Shown: piece after piece, positions 26,375-33,865 of the stretch | Numbering within the stretch: the first letter of the stretch is position 1 | Layout of the letters: each line of letters begins with the position of its first letter | DNA from: YA12-FULL-51-18 sp041665305 | Lineage (GTDB): Bacteria > Elusimicrobiota > Elusimicrobia > Elusimicrobiales > UBA9959 | Length of the DNA: 64,000 nucleotides | NCBI GenBank assembly: GCA_041665305.1 | Contig: JBAYJD010000001.1 | Span: forward strand, 41,884 to 105,883 | Direction of reading: 5' to 3' | Position numbers and translations under genes: made by a program | Notes under the pieces: generated by a model | The model's input: the letters and a program-made list of their open reading frames with translations, nothing else | Database searches by the model: none | Told to the model about the DNA's origin: nothing

Positions 26375-28390
26375 ATGAAGACTGGTACCGGACAGAACGA
26401 GGTTCAAGAGCGCGATGTTATGGCGGAGGAGGAGGTTCTCGCTTCCGTCATAGATGAAAAACTGACGCTCCAGGCTTTCCATCAGCTGGCGGGAGAACTC
26501 GGCGGCATTCCTTTCGTTAAGACGGTCGTGGACAAAACGGAGGGCAGGATCCACTTCGTGAATAATGCCCGCTATAAGTTCCATGTGGATTATATCGCCG
26601 AACAGATCCTCAGGGCGAACCTTGACGCGGTGATCAACAATATAGACGGCTTCAACCGCGATGTTTATTTCGATCCGGAGCGGAGATTCTGCCTGGGGAT
26701 CATCGCCCTTCATTCCAGGGACGGCAAGCAGTTCTTTTCACTTGAGACCGTCGAAGTCGACACCATGGCCGCTCCTCTGCTCCGGTTCTTTTACGATTTC
26801 GTAAAGAAAAATCTGGAGCCGGGCCTGCCTCTTTTGTTCAAACCGGCGAATCATCTGCAGGAAAGTTTTATGACCGAGATAGATCCGGCGGAGCTCCCGA
26901 GGATCTACAGCCACGAGATCTTCGCCTCTGCGAATTTTATCGCGCTCAACAAGGGACTTGCGCGGGGGCGTCTGCGCTGGTTCGCGTCCGAGGACGATTA
27001 CCGGAATAAAGCTCACACGCTAGAATGGTACGACATTATCGTCATGGACAGGGTCCCGGACGATATCCCGCGCCTGTCGGGGATCATCAACGCCCGGCCG
27101 ACCACGCCGCTGTCCCATACGAATGTGCTGGCGAGCGGTTGGAACATCCCCAACGCCATGGAGACGGGCATCGGTGAAAGGATCAAAGCGGAGGACCTCG
27201 ATAACAGCTGGGTCCTCTACGAAGTGGACCCCGACCGGAAAACGGTAAGGCTGGAGAAAATTGAAAAGCCTTCCGGCACGGAGAACAAACCCGATTGGTA
27301 CACGCAGCAGATAAGGCTTGAAGCGCCTGAAACCGCTCATACCCCGGTGGGCAATCTGATGAGGCTCAGGCTGCCCGACCGGTTCCGCTACGGCACAAAA
27401 GCGGCGAATCTCGGCGAGTTGAACCGGGTCCTGATGGAGGGGTCGCCGAGACTTCTTGGGTTCTATCAGATAAGCCGCCCTCCCAGGGAAAATCTGCTGC
27501 CGTATCTAAGGCAGCGCCTCGAAGCTCCCGAAGACGCGGACCTGGCCAAAGCCGCGTGGGATTTTTTGAAAGACAATATCAAAATCCCGAGGGGCATAGC
27601 GATCCCGTTCTCCATCCAGCAGGAGTTCCTGCAGGGATCCCCGCAGATCCAGCAGATGCTGGGTAAATTGAAAATGGCTCTTGAGCTTCACCACAGGAAT
27701 ATCGAGCCGCTTTGCCTGGCGCTCGAACATATGGTCCGATCGACGCGCATGCCGGGCAAATTCCTGGATTACATAGACTCCCAGATCGTAAGGCATCTCG
27801 GCGGGGTTTCCAGTTTCGTCGTCAGGAGCTCTTCCAACGCCGAGGACTTGGAACATTTCTCGGCCGCCGGCATCTACGAGTCCATAAACCATGTAAAGAC
27901 CGCGGAGAAGATCTTTGACAGCATAAGGGAGGTCTGGGCTTCGCTCCTCTCGGCCAGGAGCGTAAGGCTGCGCCAGGAGGCCCGGATTCCTCTTGACGAT
28001 TGTTACATGGGGGTTATTATCCAGGAAGAAGTCTCCTCGGAACTCGGCGGCGTGCTGGTGACCAAGAATCCGGCCAATAGCTCCGATTTCCGCAATGTCT
28101 ACATCAACGCCTCTTTGAGATCGGTGAAGAGCGTAGTGCAGGGGTCGGACCTGCCCTACCAGTATCTTTACAATACCGTCGAAGGCGGCGGGAAGACGCT
28201 GGCCCTGGGCGGAGCAAAGGAGGACTTGAGCCGGGACAAAAAAGCCGTCCTGCAAAAGCTCGCCCTTGCCGGAAGGCTGCTCCAATCCCATTTCTCGCAG
28301 GACTACGCTTTCGCCGCGCCGCTTGACATAGAGTGGATCATGAAAGGCGGAGATCTCTATATCGTGCAGGTCCGCCCGTATGCGGTGTGA
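26375..28390 (+). CDS. PEP/pyruvate-binding protein, PEP-synthase-like, with permuted domain order
   Basis: 671 aa. A phosphohistidine-type swivelling domain is in the middle (GIINARPTTPLSHTNVLASG, candidate His248), ahead of a PPDK/PEP-synthase ATP-grasp domain in the C-terminal half (FVVRSSSNAEDLEHFSAAGI at about 512-531, and QVRPYAV at the very end). In classical PEP synthase the ATP-grasp domain comes first and a TIM-barrel PEP-binding domain last; here the order is swapped and no TIM barrel is visible. The first 190 residues have no match I recognise. It may be a dikinase-like phosphotransferase acting on an unknown substrate rather than pyruvate. The MFS gene downstream overlaps its 3' end by 11 bp, so the two are translationally coupled. 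Confidence 0.8.
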   Translation: MKTGTGQNEVQERDVMAEEEVLASVIDEKLTLQAFHQLAGELGGIPFVKTVVDKTEGRIHFVNNARYKFHVDYIAEQILRANLDAVINNIDGFNRDVYFDPERRFCLGIIALHSRDGKQFFSLETVEVDTMAAPLLRFFYDFVKKNLEPGLPLLFKPANHLQESFMTEIDPAELPRIYSHEIFASANFIALNKGLARGRLRWFASEDDYRNKAHTLEWYDIIVMDRVPDDIPRLSGIINARPTTPLSHTNVLASGWNIPNAMETGIGERIKAEDLDNSWVLYEVDPDRKTVRLEKIEKPSGTENKPDWYTQQIRLEAPETAHTPVGNLMRLRLPDRFRYGTKAANLGELNRVLMEGSPRLLGFYQISRPPRENLLPYLRQRLEAPEDADLAKAAWDFLKDNIKIPRGIAIPFSIQQEFLQGSPQIQQMLGKLKMALELHHRNIEPLCLALEHMVRSTRMPGKFLDYIDSQIVRHLGGVSSFVVRSSSNAEDLEHFSAAGIYESINHVKTAEKIFDSIREVWASLLSARSVRLRQEARIPLDDCYMGVIIQEEVSSELGGVLVTKNPANSSDFRNVYINASLRSVKSVVQGSDLPYQYLYNTVEGGGKTLALGGAKEDLSRDKKAVLQKLALAGRLLQSHFSQDYAFAAPLDIEWIMKGGDLYIVQVRPYAV

Positions 28391-29624
28391 AGACGAAAAG
28401 AAGAGCGTGGTCAGGCTGTATTGCCTTTTTCAGTTCTTTTTCCCGCTGCTCCTGTGGCTTCCGGTCTTCTATGAATACCAGAAGCGCATGGGGCTTTCCG
28501 ATCCTCAGATCTTCTCTATCCAGAGTTTTTATTACCTGGCGTTCTTTTTCCTTGAAATCCCGACAGGAGCCTTCGCCGATCTCTGGGGCTGCCGTCTCAG
28601 TTTGAGGCTGGGAGCCCTGACGCTGGTCGCGGCCAATCTGCTGCCGGTCTTCTGGGTAAGCTACGGCGGTTTCATGACGCATTTTTTTTTGATAGCGCTC
28701 GCCCGATCGTTCGTTTCAGGCGCCTCGAACGCCTATCTTTACGACTTCCTGAAGTCCCGCCATTGCGAGTCCGAGTATAAACAGATCGAGGGCAATGCCA
28801 GGGCCTACGGCCTGATAGGAAAAGTCGTTTGCTGGGCGGGCATAGGCGCGCTTATGAAATGGCACATCACCCTGCCGTATTGGATCACCGCGGTCTTCGC
28901 CTTTATCTCGCTTCTTGTCGTGAAAAAACTTCCGGAGCAGCCGGTTCACGCGGCCGTGGCGGCCGGGAACGCCGTTACCTCGCCCGGAGCCTATTTTTCA
29001 AAACATCTTTTCCCGGTTCTTAGGATCCTCCGGACCTCTCCGTTCCTTGTTTTGTTGATGCTGCAGGGGATCGGTATTTTTGTCCTCGCGCGGATCTGCC
29101 AGGTAAATTTGTACCAGCCCATCCTGGGCGATAAACACTTTGATCTTGTTTCCTACGGGTGGATAATGTCCCTTATGACGCTTTTTGAGGCGCTGGGTTC
29201 GGCGCGCCATAATTGGACCCGGCGGTATATTTCCGATGTGGACGCCGTGTCCGCGCTCACTATCCTTATAGCGGCAAGTCTTTCCTGGATGGCGTGCGCC
29301 GGGAAAGCGGGGACGATGGCGGCGTTGTTCCTGTTCGCCTATGTCACCGGCTTGGCTTATCCCATTCAAAGACAGGCGCTCAACGACGCCATTACAAATT
29401 CCCGCTATCGCGCCACCCTGCTGTCCATGGAATCCCTGGTCGACAGGGGCATCTGCGCCTGGGTCGTAACCTTTATAGCGCCTTTCGTCGCGGACGGCCG
29501 TACCGGAGTTTTTTTGAATATTTCCTCGGCGGCGACGGTCGTGTTTACGGCGGTCCTGTTCTATATAATTAGGAAGGTAAGACGGCGCGCGGTTTCCATA
29601 CCCCGCGCAAGTGTTGAGGGATAA
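28380..29624 (+). CDS. MFS-type membrane protein
   Basis: 414 aa, about eleven or twelve membrane segments. The start ATG at 28380 overlaps the end of the PEP-synthase-like gene by 11 bp, which suggests coupled translation. TM2 is followed by the MFS loop motif in degenerate form (EIPTGAFADLWGCRLSLRLG). A second hydrophobic half begins near residue 205 after a Pro/Ala-rich loop. The substrate is unknown; the coupling suggests export or import of what the upstream enzyme makes or uses. The last codons (RASVEG and TAA) lie inside the dispersed repeat module at 29597-29665, so the natural C terminus seems to have been rewritten by the repeat. Confidence 0.82.
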   Translation: MRCEDEKKSVVRLYCLFQFFFPLLLWLPVFYEYQKRMGLSDPQIFSIQSFYYLAFFFLEIPTGAFADLWGCRLSLRLGALTLVAANLLPVFWVSYGGFMTHFFLIALARSFVSGASNAYLYDFLKSRHCESEYKQIEGNARAYGLIGKVVCWAGIGALMKWHITLPYWITAVFAFISLLVVKKLPEQPVHAAVAAGNAVTSPGAYFSKHLFPVLRILRTSPFLVLLMLQGIGIFVLARICQVNLYQPILGDKHFDLVSYGWIMSLMTLFEALGSARHNWTRRYISDVDAVSALTILIAASLSWMACAGKAGTMAALFLFAYVTGLAYPIQRQALNDAITNSRYRATLLSMESLVDRGICAWVVTFIAPFVADGRTGVFLNISSAATVVFTAVLFYIIRKVRRRAVSIPRASVEG

Positions 29625-29665
29625 AACCCCGTGCCGGGTAAGGTTCAATGTCGTTTTATGGGAGT
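29597..29665. repeat. composite repeat at a convergent gene junction
   Basis: ATACCCCGCGCAAGTGTTGA, GGGATAAAACCCCGTGCCGG, then CAATGTCGTTTTATGGGAG. It shares modules with 15654-15844 but in a different arrangement. It supplies the stop codon of the plus-strand MFS gene (29622-29624) and of the minus-strand gene ending at 29656. Confidence 0.7.
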
Positions 29666-30633
29666 TTATTCAGCTGTTTGCCCGGTTTCAGCGCCCCGCC
29701 GGGGAATTTTTCATCGGCGCATTCGTACACCGGGATTTTCGGGGCCAGGGAACCGGCGACCCTGACGAGTTTTTCGATCTCACCGGCGGTCGGAGATACT
29801 GAACCGCAATTTACCAGAAAATACCGCACATCCTCGAGCGTGAGCGCGCCCCAGATCTGGGCTTCCCAATATCCGTTTTCCGACGCGGCTTCGGTGAATT
29901 CCGCCGGGACCGACTTGCTGAAAAAAGTGCGCCGTACTTTGTTCCAATCCGTTTTGCTTAACCTGTAGGCGCTGAAAGAATCGAAGGGCGTGATGGTCGC
30001 GCGCGCCTTAACGCGGTCTTTTAGTACCGCAAAAGCGCTCCCATGCGCGGCGCTGACTACGGGGGTAAAATTCAGCAGAGGTTCCTTCAGGGCCAAAAAC
30101 GCGTACTTCGGCCTGATGTAATGGGCCCGCGCGTCCGGGTCGGTCGAATATGTCTTTTCGATATTCAGGCCGGAAAGGTAATCTTCAAATTTTCTCCGCT
30201 TGTCGGGGTCATAAAGGCCGGTGGTGTTCGGCATCGCGAACTGGTGCTGGTTTAAAAATCCTTTCTCCCTGATCCCGTCAATGACGGACGGCGGGAAGGC
30301 CAACTGAAGCTGGGCATTCGCGAAAAAATCGTAATTCACATCGTCGGACAGGGTTTCGCCGCCGAATTTTTCGTACAGCCGTCTTACTATGGAACCGCCT
30401 ATTACGGCGCTTTCCGTGTTGGCTATGATCTCCGGAGGGACTTCCGCGTCGTCCGCCAGCTCAATGATCCTTGAATTGATCCGCGCCTCGGAAGCGTCAT
30501 TATAAGCCGGCGGCGACCCGGCAAAAAGGTTGTTGCAGGAGAGCAAGAATATAAAACACCAGGCGAACAGCCGCCGTCCCGTCCCGGTTCCCGCACCCGT
30601 CCCGCGGCTGCTTGTTCTCAGCGGCTTAAACAT
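29656..30633 (-). CDS. secreted protein, distant DUF3626 / ADP-ribosyltransferase-like resemblance
   Basis: 325 aa when started at the ATG at 30633, which gives a signal peptide (RRLFAWCFIFLLSCNNLFAG). The mature part carries a mid-chain block IRPKYAFLAL, GSAFAVLKDRVKARATITPF, and a late block YWEAQIWGALTLEDVRYFLV. These resemble, by eye, the conserved blocks of DUF3626 proteins and the ExE-like 'EAQIWG' strand of some ADP-ribosyltransferase-fold proteins. The resemblance is weak and I cannot confirm a catalytic triad. Probably periplasmic or secreted. Its last three codons and stop lie in the dispersed repeat at 29597-29665. It sits alone between convergent and co-directional neighbours. Treat as hypothetical with a hint. 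Confidence 0.6.
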   Translation of the reverse strand: MFKPLRTSSRGTGAGTGTGRRLFAWCFIFLLSCNNLFAGSPPAYNDASEARINSRIIELADDAEVPPEIIANTESAVIGGSIVRRLYEKFGGETLSDDVNYDFFANAQLQLAFPPSVIDGIREKGFLNQHQFAMPNTTGLYDPDKRRKFEDYLSGLNIEKTYSTDPDARAHYIRPKYAFLALKEPLLNFTPVVSAAHGSAFAVLKDRVKARATITPFDSFSAYRLSKTDWNKVRRTFFSKSVPAEFTEAASENGYWEAQIWGALTLEDVRYFLVNCGSVSPTAGEIEKLVRVAGSLAPKIPVYECADEKFPGGALKPGKQLNKLP

Positions 30634-30741
30634 GCTTATATTCTTGCAGACCGGCGCGGCCCGCGCCTGGGTACAAAGGGCATATTTTCTTAAACGATCG
30701 GACAAAGTTTTTTTATTATGGTGTCGGCCTGGGGGAACCGT

Positions 30742-30802
30742 GAAAAGGCTCATGAAAAGGCTCATGCTGCCTTTTAGATAGAAAAGGCAGCATGAGCCTT
30801 TT
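30742..30802. repeat. 21-bp perfect inverted repeat preceded by a direct repeat
   Basis: Arms at 30755-30775 and 30782-30802 (from AAAAGGCTCATG to CATGAGCCTTTT) pair over 21 bp around the loop AGATAG. The 12-mer GAAAAGGCTCAT occurs twice in tandem at 30742-30753 and 30754-30765. It could work as a bidirectional terminator, since both ends are T/A tracts. Confidence 0.8.
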
Positions 30803-30829
30803 GGGTTAACTTTGTCAGGTTGCCTATGT

Positions 30830-30852
30830 AAAAAGGCGCCTGGCGCCTTTTT
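30830..30852 (-). terminator. dtd terminator
   Basis: Arms AAAAAGGCGCC / GGCGCCTTTTT around a single base. On the minus strand it ends in a T-run, and its first base pairs fall on the dtd stop codon. Confidence 0.82.
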
Positions 30853-31288
30853 AAGAGTCCAGCATTATCGTCACCGGGCCGTCGTTAATGATCTCTACCG
30901 TCATGTCCGCCGCGAAAACCCCGGTTTTCACGGCAAGGCCTTTCGCTTTCAGACAACTCACAAAATATTCGTAAAGCCTGTTGGCTTCCTGCGGCCTGGC
31001 GGCCTTGGTAAAATCCGGCCTGCGGCCTTTTGAGGCGTCGCCGTAAAGAGTGAATTGGGAAACCACCAGGACCTCCCCTTTCACATCCAGCAGCGAATGA
31101 TCGAATTTGCCTTCGGGGTTGGAAAAAACACGCAGATTCGCGGTCTTGTCCGCCAAAAACTCGGCGTCTTTTTCCGTGTCGCCTTCACCCACGCCCAGAA
31201 GGACGACATAGCCGGGGCCTATACGGTTATGGGTTGCGCCGCCGATCTCAACGGCGGCCCTTTTAACTCTTTGTACTAATGCCTTCAT
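30851..31288 (-). CDS. dtd: D-aminoacyl-tRNA deacylase
   Basis: 145 aa, the normal length. It hydrolyses the ester bond of D-amino acids mischarged on tRNA, a cytoplasmic proofreading step. Family motifs: the N-terminal MKALVQRVKRAAVEIGG, LLGVGEGDTEKDAEFLADK, the catalytic SQFTLYGDASKGRRPDF and the substrate-gating NDGPVTIMLDS at the C terminus. The ATG at 31288 has no Shine-Dalgarno sequence; instead TATAAT lies 6 nt upstream, so the message may be leaderless. Stop codon and terminator overlap. It is divergent from the AsnC-domain gene. Confidence 0.96.
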   Translation of the reverse strand: MKALVQRVKRAAVEIGGATHNRIGPGYVVLLGVGEGDTEKDAEFLADKTANLRVFSNPEGKFDHSLLDVKGEVLVVSQFTLYGDASKGRRPDFTKAARPQEANRLYEYFVSCLKAKGLAVKTGVFAADMTVEIINDGPVTIMLDS

Positions 31289-31294
31289 GGTTCC

Positions 31295-31300
31295 ATTATA
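31295..31300 (-). promoter_or_regulatory. candidate -10 element of dtd, leaderless
   Basis: TATAAT on the minus strand, separated from the dtd ATG by GGAACC only. A start about 7 nt downstream of the box would place the transcript end at the ATG. No good -35 match is visible. Confidence 0.45.
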
Positions 31301-31354
31301 ATAAATTCCGGATCCGCGGCAGTCCGCGTATGATCTTCCGGACGTCCCGTATGC

Positions 31355-31384
31355 CTGACCCGGGACGCGGATATCTAGTATAAT
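31355..31384 (+). promoter_or_regulatory. candidate promoter of the AsnC-domain gene
   Basis: CTGACC at 31355 and TATAAT at 31379 with an 18-bp spacer, about 36 bp before the start codon; AAGGAG ribosome binding site at 31406-31411. Confidence 0.45.
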
Positions 31385-31419
31385 TGCAGTAAGCTTTATA
31401 AGATCAAGGAGAACACGAT

Positions 31420-31653
31420 ATGGTAACCGGACTTGTACTGGTGAAACTTATGCCCGGCAAGGAAAAGCAGACCCTGGCCAAACTTAAAACTCTTAAAAGC
31501 ATAGTTCATATGTCGGCCGTGTTCGGCCGCTGGGACCTTGTCCTGGATATGGAAACCGACGACCTGCCTACGCTTTCGAACTTCGTGGTGCAGGAGATCC
31601 GTTCCATACCCGGCGTCCTGTCCACTGAAACTTTGGTCACCACCTCGTTGTAG
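31420..31653 (+). CDS. stand-alone Lrp/AsnC ligand-binding (RAM) domain protein
   Basis: 77 aa, only the C-terminal alpha-beta sandwich of Lrp/AsnC regulators: TGLVLVKLMPGKEKQTLAKL, the turn VFGRWDLVLDMETDD, and IPGVLSTETLVTT. The helix-turn-helix domain is absent and the gene has its own AAGGAG site 8 nt before the ATG, so it is a complete small protein and not a fragment. Such SraM-like proteins bind amino acids and oligomerise, and may modulate full-length Lrp-type regulators or enzymes. None of those is in the window. It is divergent from dtd, which also handles amino-acid quality; a functional tie is speculative. Confidence 0.88.
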   Translation: MVTGLVLVKLMPGKEKQTLAKLKTLKSIVHMSAVFGRWDLVLDMETDDLPTLSNFVVQEIRSIPGVLSTETLVTTSL

Positions 31654-31697
31654 GCGGACGGCTCGGGGCGCGTGAGGCGTAATCCCACCGCATTCTT

Positions 31698-32294
31698 ATG
31701 TCCGGACCCATTAAAAATTTTCGCGGCAAAAATTTTTACCATACCCCGCTCTTCCGGGCGGGGCTGCCTTGCGTTCTTTTGCTGTGCGCGGCGGCGGCCC
31801 CGGCGCGCGCGCAGATGTTCCTGGGTGCCGAGCTGGGGCCTGATTCTTTGACCAGGACCGAAGAGGCGAAGCTGAACCAGCAGGACGAGGATATTTTCGC
31901 CAGGGCTTTCGTGCTTGAGAATTCCACGGCCGCTCTTTACGCGGTGTTCGAGTCCACCAATCTGGCCCGCGCCGCCGCTTCCTATCTGCGCCGGGGCGTA
32001 TACCGGCGGGAACTGCTGATCCTGTACGCGATAGCCCGCGACTCGAAGACCCCCCTCAAAGCCCTGTCGAAGGACCGTGACAAGGGGGCCAGCCTGCGCA
32101 AGCTGGCCGCGGATAACAAGGCCGACCTTATGAAAATTTTCGGCGAGAGCGAAGAACTACAGAAAAGAATAGATATTCGGGCGGCCTTTATCGATGTTTC
32201 CTCCGCCGCTCTTGCCGTGGAAATTTCTTCCGCTTCACCAGCGATAGGAGTTTCCACTCCGACGCCCGCTGCGAGCCGCTATGAGAAAAAATAA
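31698..32294 (+). CDS. hypothetical secreted protein whose N terminus reads through a dispersed repeat
   Basis: Up to 198 aa. No Shine-Dalgarno site precedes the ATG at 31698. Residues about 5-24 are encoded by repeat modules A and B (31713-31764), which then run into a hydrophobic stretch (LPCVLLLCAAAAPARA) that looks like a signal peptide core. The mature part (AQMFLGAELGPDSLTRTEE onward) is helical and rich in Ala, Leu, Lys and Asp, with a C-terminal Ser/Thr/Pro tail. Either the repeat inserted at the 5' end and was recruited, or the real start is a non-ATG codon within the repeat. It overlaps the downstream DUF192 gene by 14 bp. No family recognised. Confidence 0.5.
   Translation: MSGPIKNFRGKNFYHTPLFRAGLPCVLLLCAAAAPARAQMFLGAELGPDSLTRTEEAKLNQQDEDIFARAFVLENSTAALYAVFESTNLARAAASYLRRGVYRRELLILYAIARDSKTPLKALSKDRDKGASLRKLAADNKADLMKIFGESEELQKRIDIRAAFIDVSSAALAVEISSASPAIGVSTPTPAASRYEKK
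31713..31764. repeat. dispersed repeat, modules A and B, inside a reading frame
   Basis: AAAAATTTT / AAAATTTTT around CGCGGC (31713-31737), then ACCATACCCCGCTCTTCCGG and GGCGGGG. It matches 15633-15690, including the following CTTGCG. Confidence 0.75.
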
Positions 32295-32766
32295 GGTATT
32301 GTTCCTGGCGCTGCTTTTTTTCGCCGGCACGGCCGGCGCTTTTGAGGTCCCTAAAGGGGCGGCGGAGGCGGCGCTCGTCCTGCCGGACGGTTTCAGGGTG
32401 AAGGTGGAACTGGCCCTGACGCAGGAGGAGCAGGCTAAGGGGTTGATGTTCCGCAAAGAGCTGGCTGGGGACCGGGGCATGTTGTTCGTTTTTAAGGATG
32501 GAGGCGGGAAGGACTTTTGGATGAAGAATACTTTTGTGGAATTGGATATCGTTTTTTTGGACAAAGAGCTTAAGACTTCCAGGGTGTTCCACCGGGTGAC
32601 GCCCTCAAAACCGGGGGAGAGCGATCCGGAAGTGTCGCGGGTTTCGGCGCCGGCTTTTTGCGTGCTTGAGCTCTCCGGCGGCGCGGCCCGCAGGCACGGA
32701 CTGAAACCGGGCGCGCGCCTGAAAATCTCCTTCCCCCCGCCTCCGGCCAAGAAAGTTAAAAAGTGA
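32281..32766 (+). CDS. DUF192-family secreted protein
   Basis: 161 aa with signal peptide (LFLALLFFAGTAGA, mature start near FEVPK). The DUF192 pattern is clear: VELALTQEEQAKGLMFRKEL, RGMLFVFKDGG, FWMKNTFVELDIVFLD and VLELSGGAARRHGLKPGARL. The family is a small beta-barrel of unknown biochemical role, often secreted. The ATG at 32281 lies inside the end of the preceding gene (14-bp overlap), so the pair is probably translationally coupled. It converges on the metallopeptidase-like gene at 32791, with a half copy of the family A palindrome between them. Confidence 0.9.
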   Translation: MRKNKVLFLALLFFAGTAGAFEVPKGAAEAALVLPDGFRVKVELALTQEEQAKGLMFRKELAGDRGMLFVFKDGGGKDFWMKNTFVELDIVFLDKELKTSRVFHRVTPSKPGESDPEVSRVSAPAFCVLELSGGAARRHGLKPGARLKISFPPPPAKKVKK

Positions 32767-32768
32767 TT

Positions 32769-32783
32769 AAAAATTTTTGCCGC
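32769..32783. repeat. half copy of family A palindrome
   Basis: AAAAATTTTTGCCGC, then the right arm is lost (ATTTTAG). It lies at the convergent junction of the DUF192 and metallopeptidase-like genes. Confidence 0.55.
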
Positions 32784-32790
32784 ATTTTAG

Positions 32791-33612
32791 TTACCTGACG
32801 ACCTGCCTGAGCAGCGGAGAGGCCCTGAAAATGTCGCACATGTAAGAGGCGACATGACCGTTGACATGATCCGGGTCGAAGTTCATTAAATTGTCGAAAT
32901 CGTCATGCGAATGGATAATATCCGACGATGCGCCGGCTTTATATTCATAGTCGAAAATGTGGCCTAATTCGTGAGGAAGCGCGTTGCTTGCCTTACCGAA
33001 ACTTGAACTGATAAACGCCGTATTTTCCAAACTGACGAAGGCCGCGGGTTCTACGAATTCCAACCCGTTGCTGGCGCTTATGGCGCCCAGGGCTTTCATC
33101 GCTTCGTCGGTGTAGGCCCATGCTTTCTCATGGCCGTTCAGGAAAAAAACGACAGGCTTAGGCCAATTATCAGGGATGGCCGAGGCAAGTTCCACCTCTG
33201 TCTTGTCATCGCCGATGGTGAAACCCGCCGGTATCACATTGCGGAGTTCAAGCAAACCGATGGGCACATCGGCGGAGACCACGACCGCGGATTTTATCCT
33301 TATGTCGCACTGCCCGTATGCTTTCGCCGCCGCAAGAATCTGCCCGGCTATTTCCGTGTCGGTCCATTCAGTGCCTCTCGGCTGAACCAAGGTTAAAGAA
33401 AATTCATGGGTAAAGTCGTTTTTTTCGTAAACCGGCGTAAGGGTTTTTATCGATACATGCCGGTATAGTCCGTTTCCCTCCCACAATCTTACCAGCTCGT
33501 TGTTTGTCCTGCCCGGCGAATTCTGACGGATAGTGATCTCCCCGCATGAGGCGCACGCCGCGGCCGCATGGATCAGAAAAGGGAACAGGGCGGACAAGAG
33601 TTTATAGTTCAT
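32791..33612 (-). CDS. secreted putative zinc metallopeptidase (HExxH)
   Basis: 273 aa with a signal peptide (MNYKLLSALFPFLIHAAAA, then a Cys-containing mature start). A zinc motif HELGHIFDYEY lies at about residues 214-224, followed by HSHDD (about 234-238) and DHVNGHVASYMCD near the C terminus, any of which could give a third ligand. The N-terminal half holds beta-rich sequence (TIRQNSPGRTNNELVRLWEG, then VVVSADVPIGLLEL). It is not a standard metzincin, since the third His of HExxHxxGxxH is absent. Probably periplasmic or secreted; substrate unknown. The 226 bp upstream (33613-33838) contain no gene. Confidence 0.7.
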   Translation of the reverse strand: MNYKLLSALFPFLIHAAAACASCGEITIRQNSPGRTNNELVRLWEGNGLYRHVSIKTLTPVYEKNDFTHEFSLTLVQPRGTEWTDTEIAGQILAAAKAYGQCDIRIKSAVVVSADVPIGLLELRNVIPAGFTIGDDKTEVELASAIPDNWPKPVVFFLNGHEKAWAYTDEAMKALGAISASNGLEFVEPAAFVSLENTAFISSSFGKASNALPHELGHIFDYEYKAGASSDIIHSHDDFDNLMNFDPDHVNGHVASYMCDIFRASPLLRQVVR

Positions 33613-33865
33613 AGTTCAAGTATAGTACGGAAATCGGGCGCGGCCAAGGGTCAAAAGGCCCGCAAAACCAGGCTGAAGGGCCTACTATGCCGAGCTCTTC
33701 GTCCCTTATGCCCGAACCTGCTCCGCAATCCCGCGGTCGTTTGCGGAATTGCCGGGGCGGCGCGGGTGATTCGCCAGACGGGACTTAAAAAAGTAAAATC
33801 TTACTATACGCCAAGGCCGCAACCGCCTTTGGTGTTGATTGCGAAACTTAAGAGGACCTGATACC

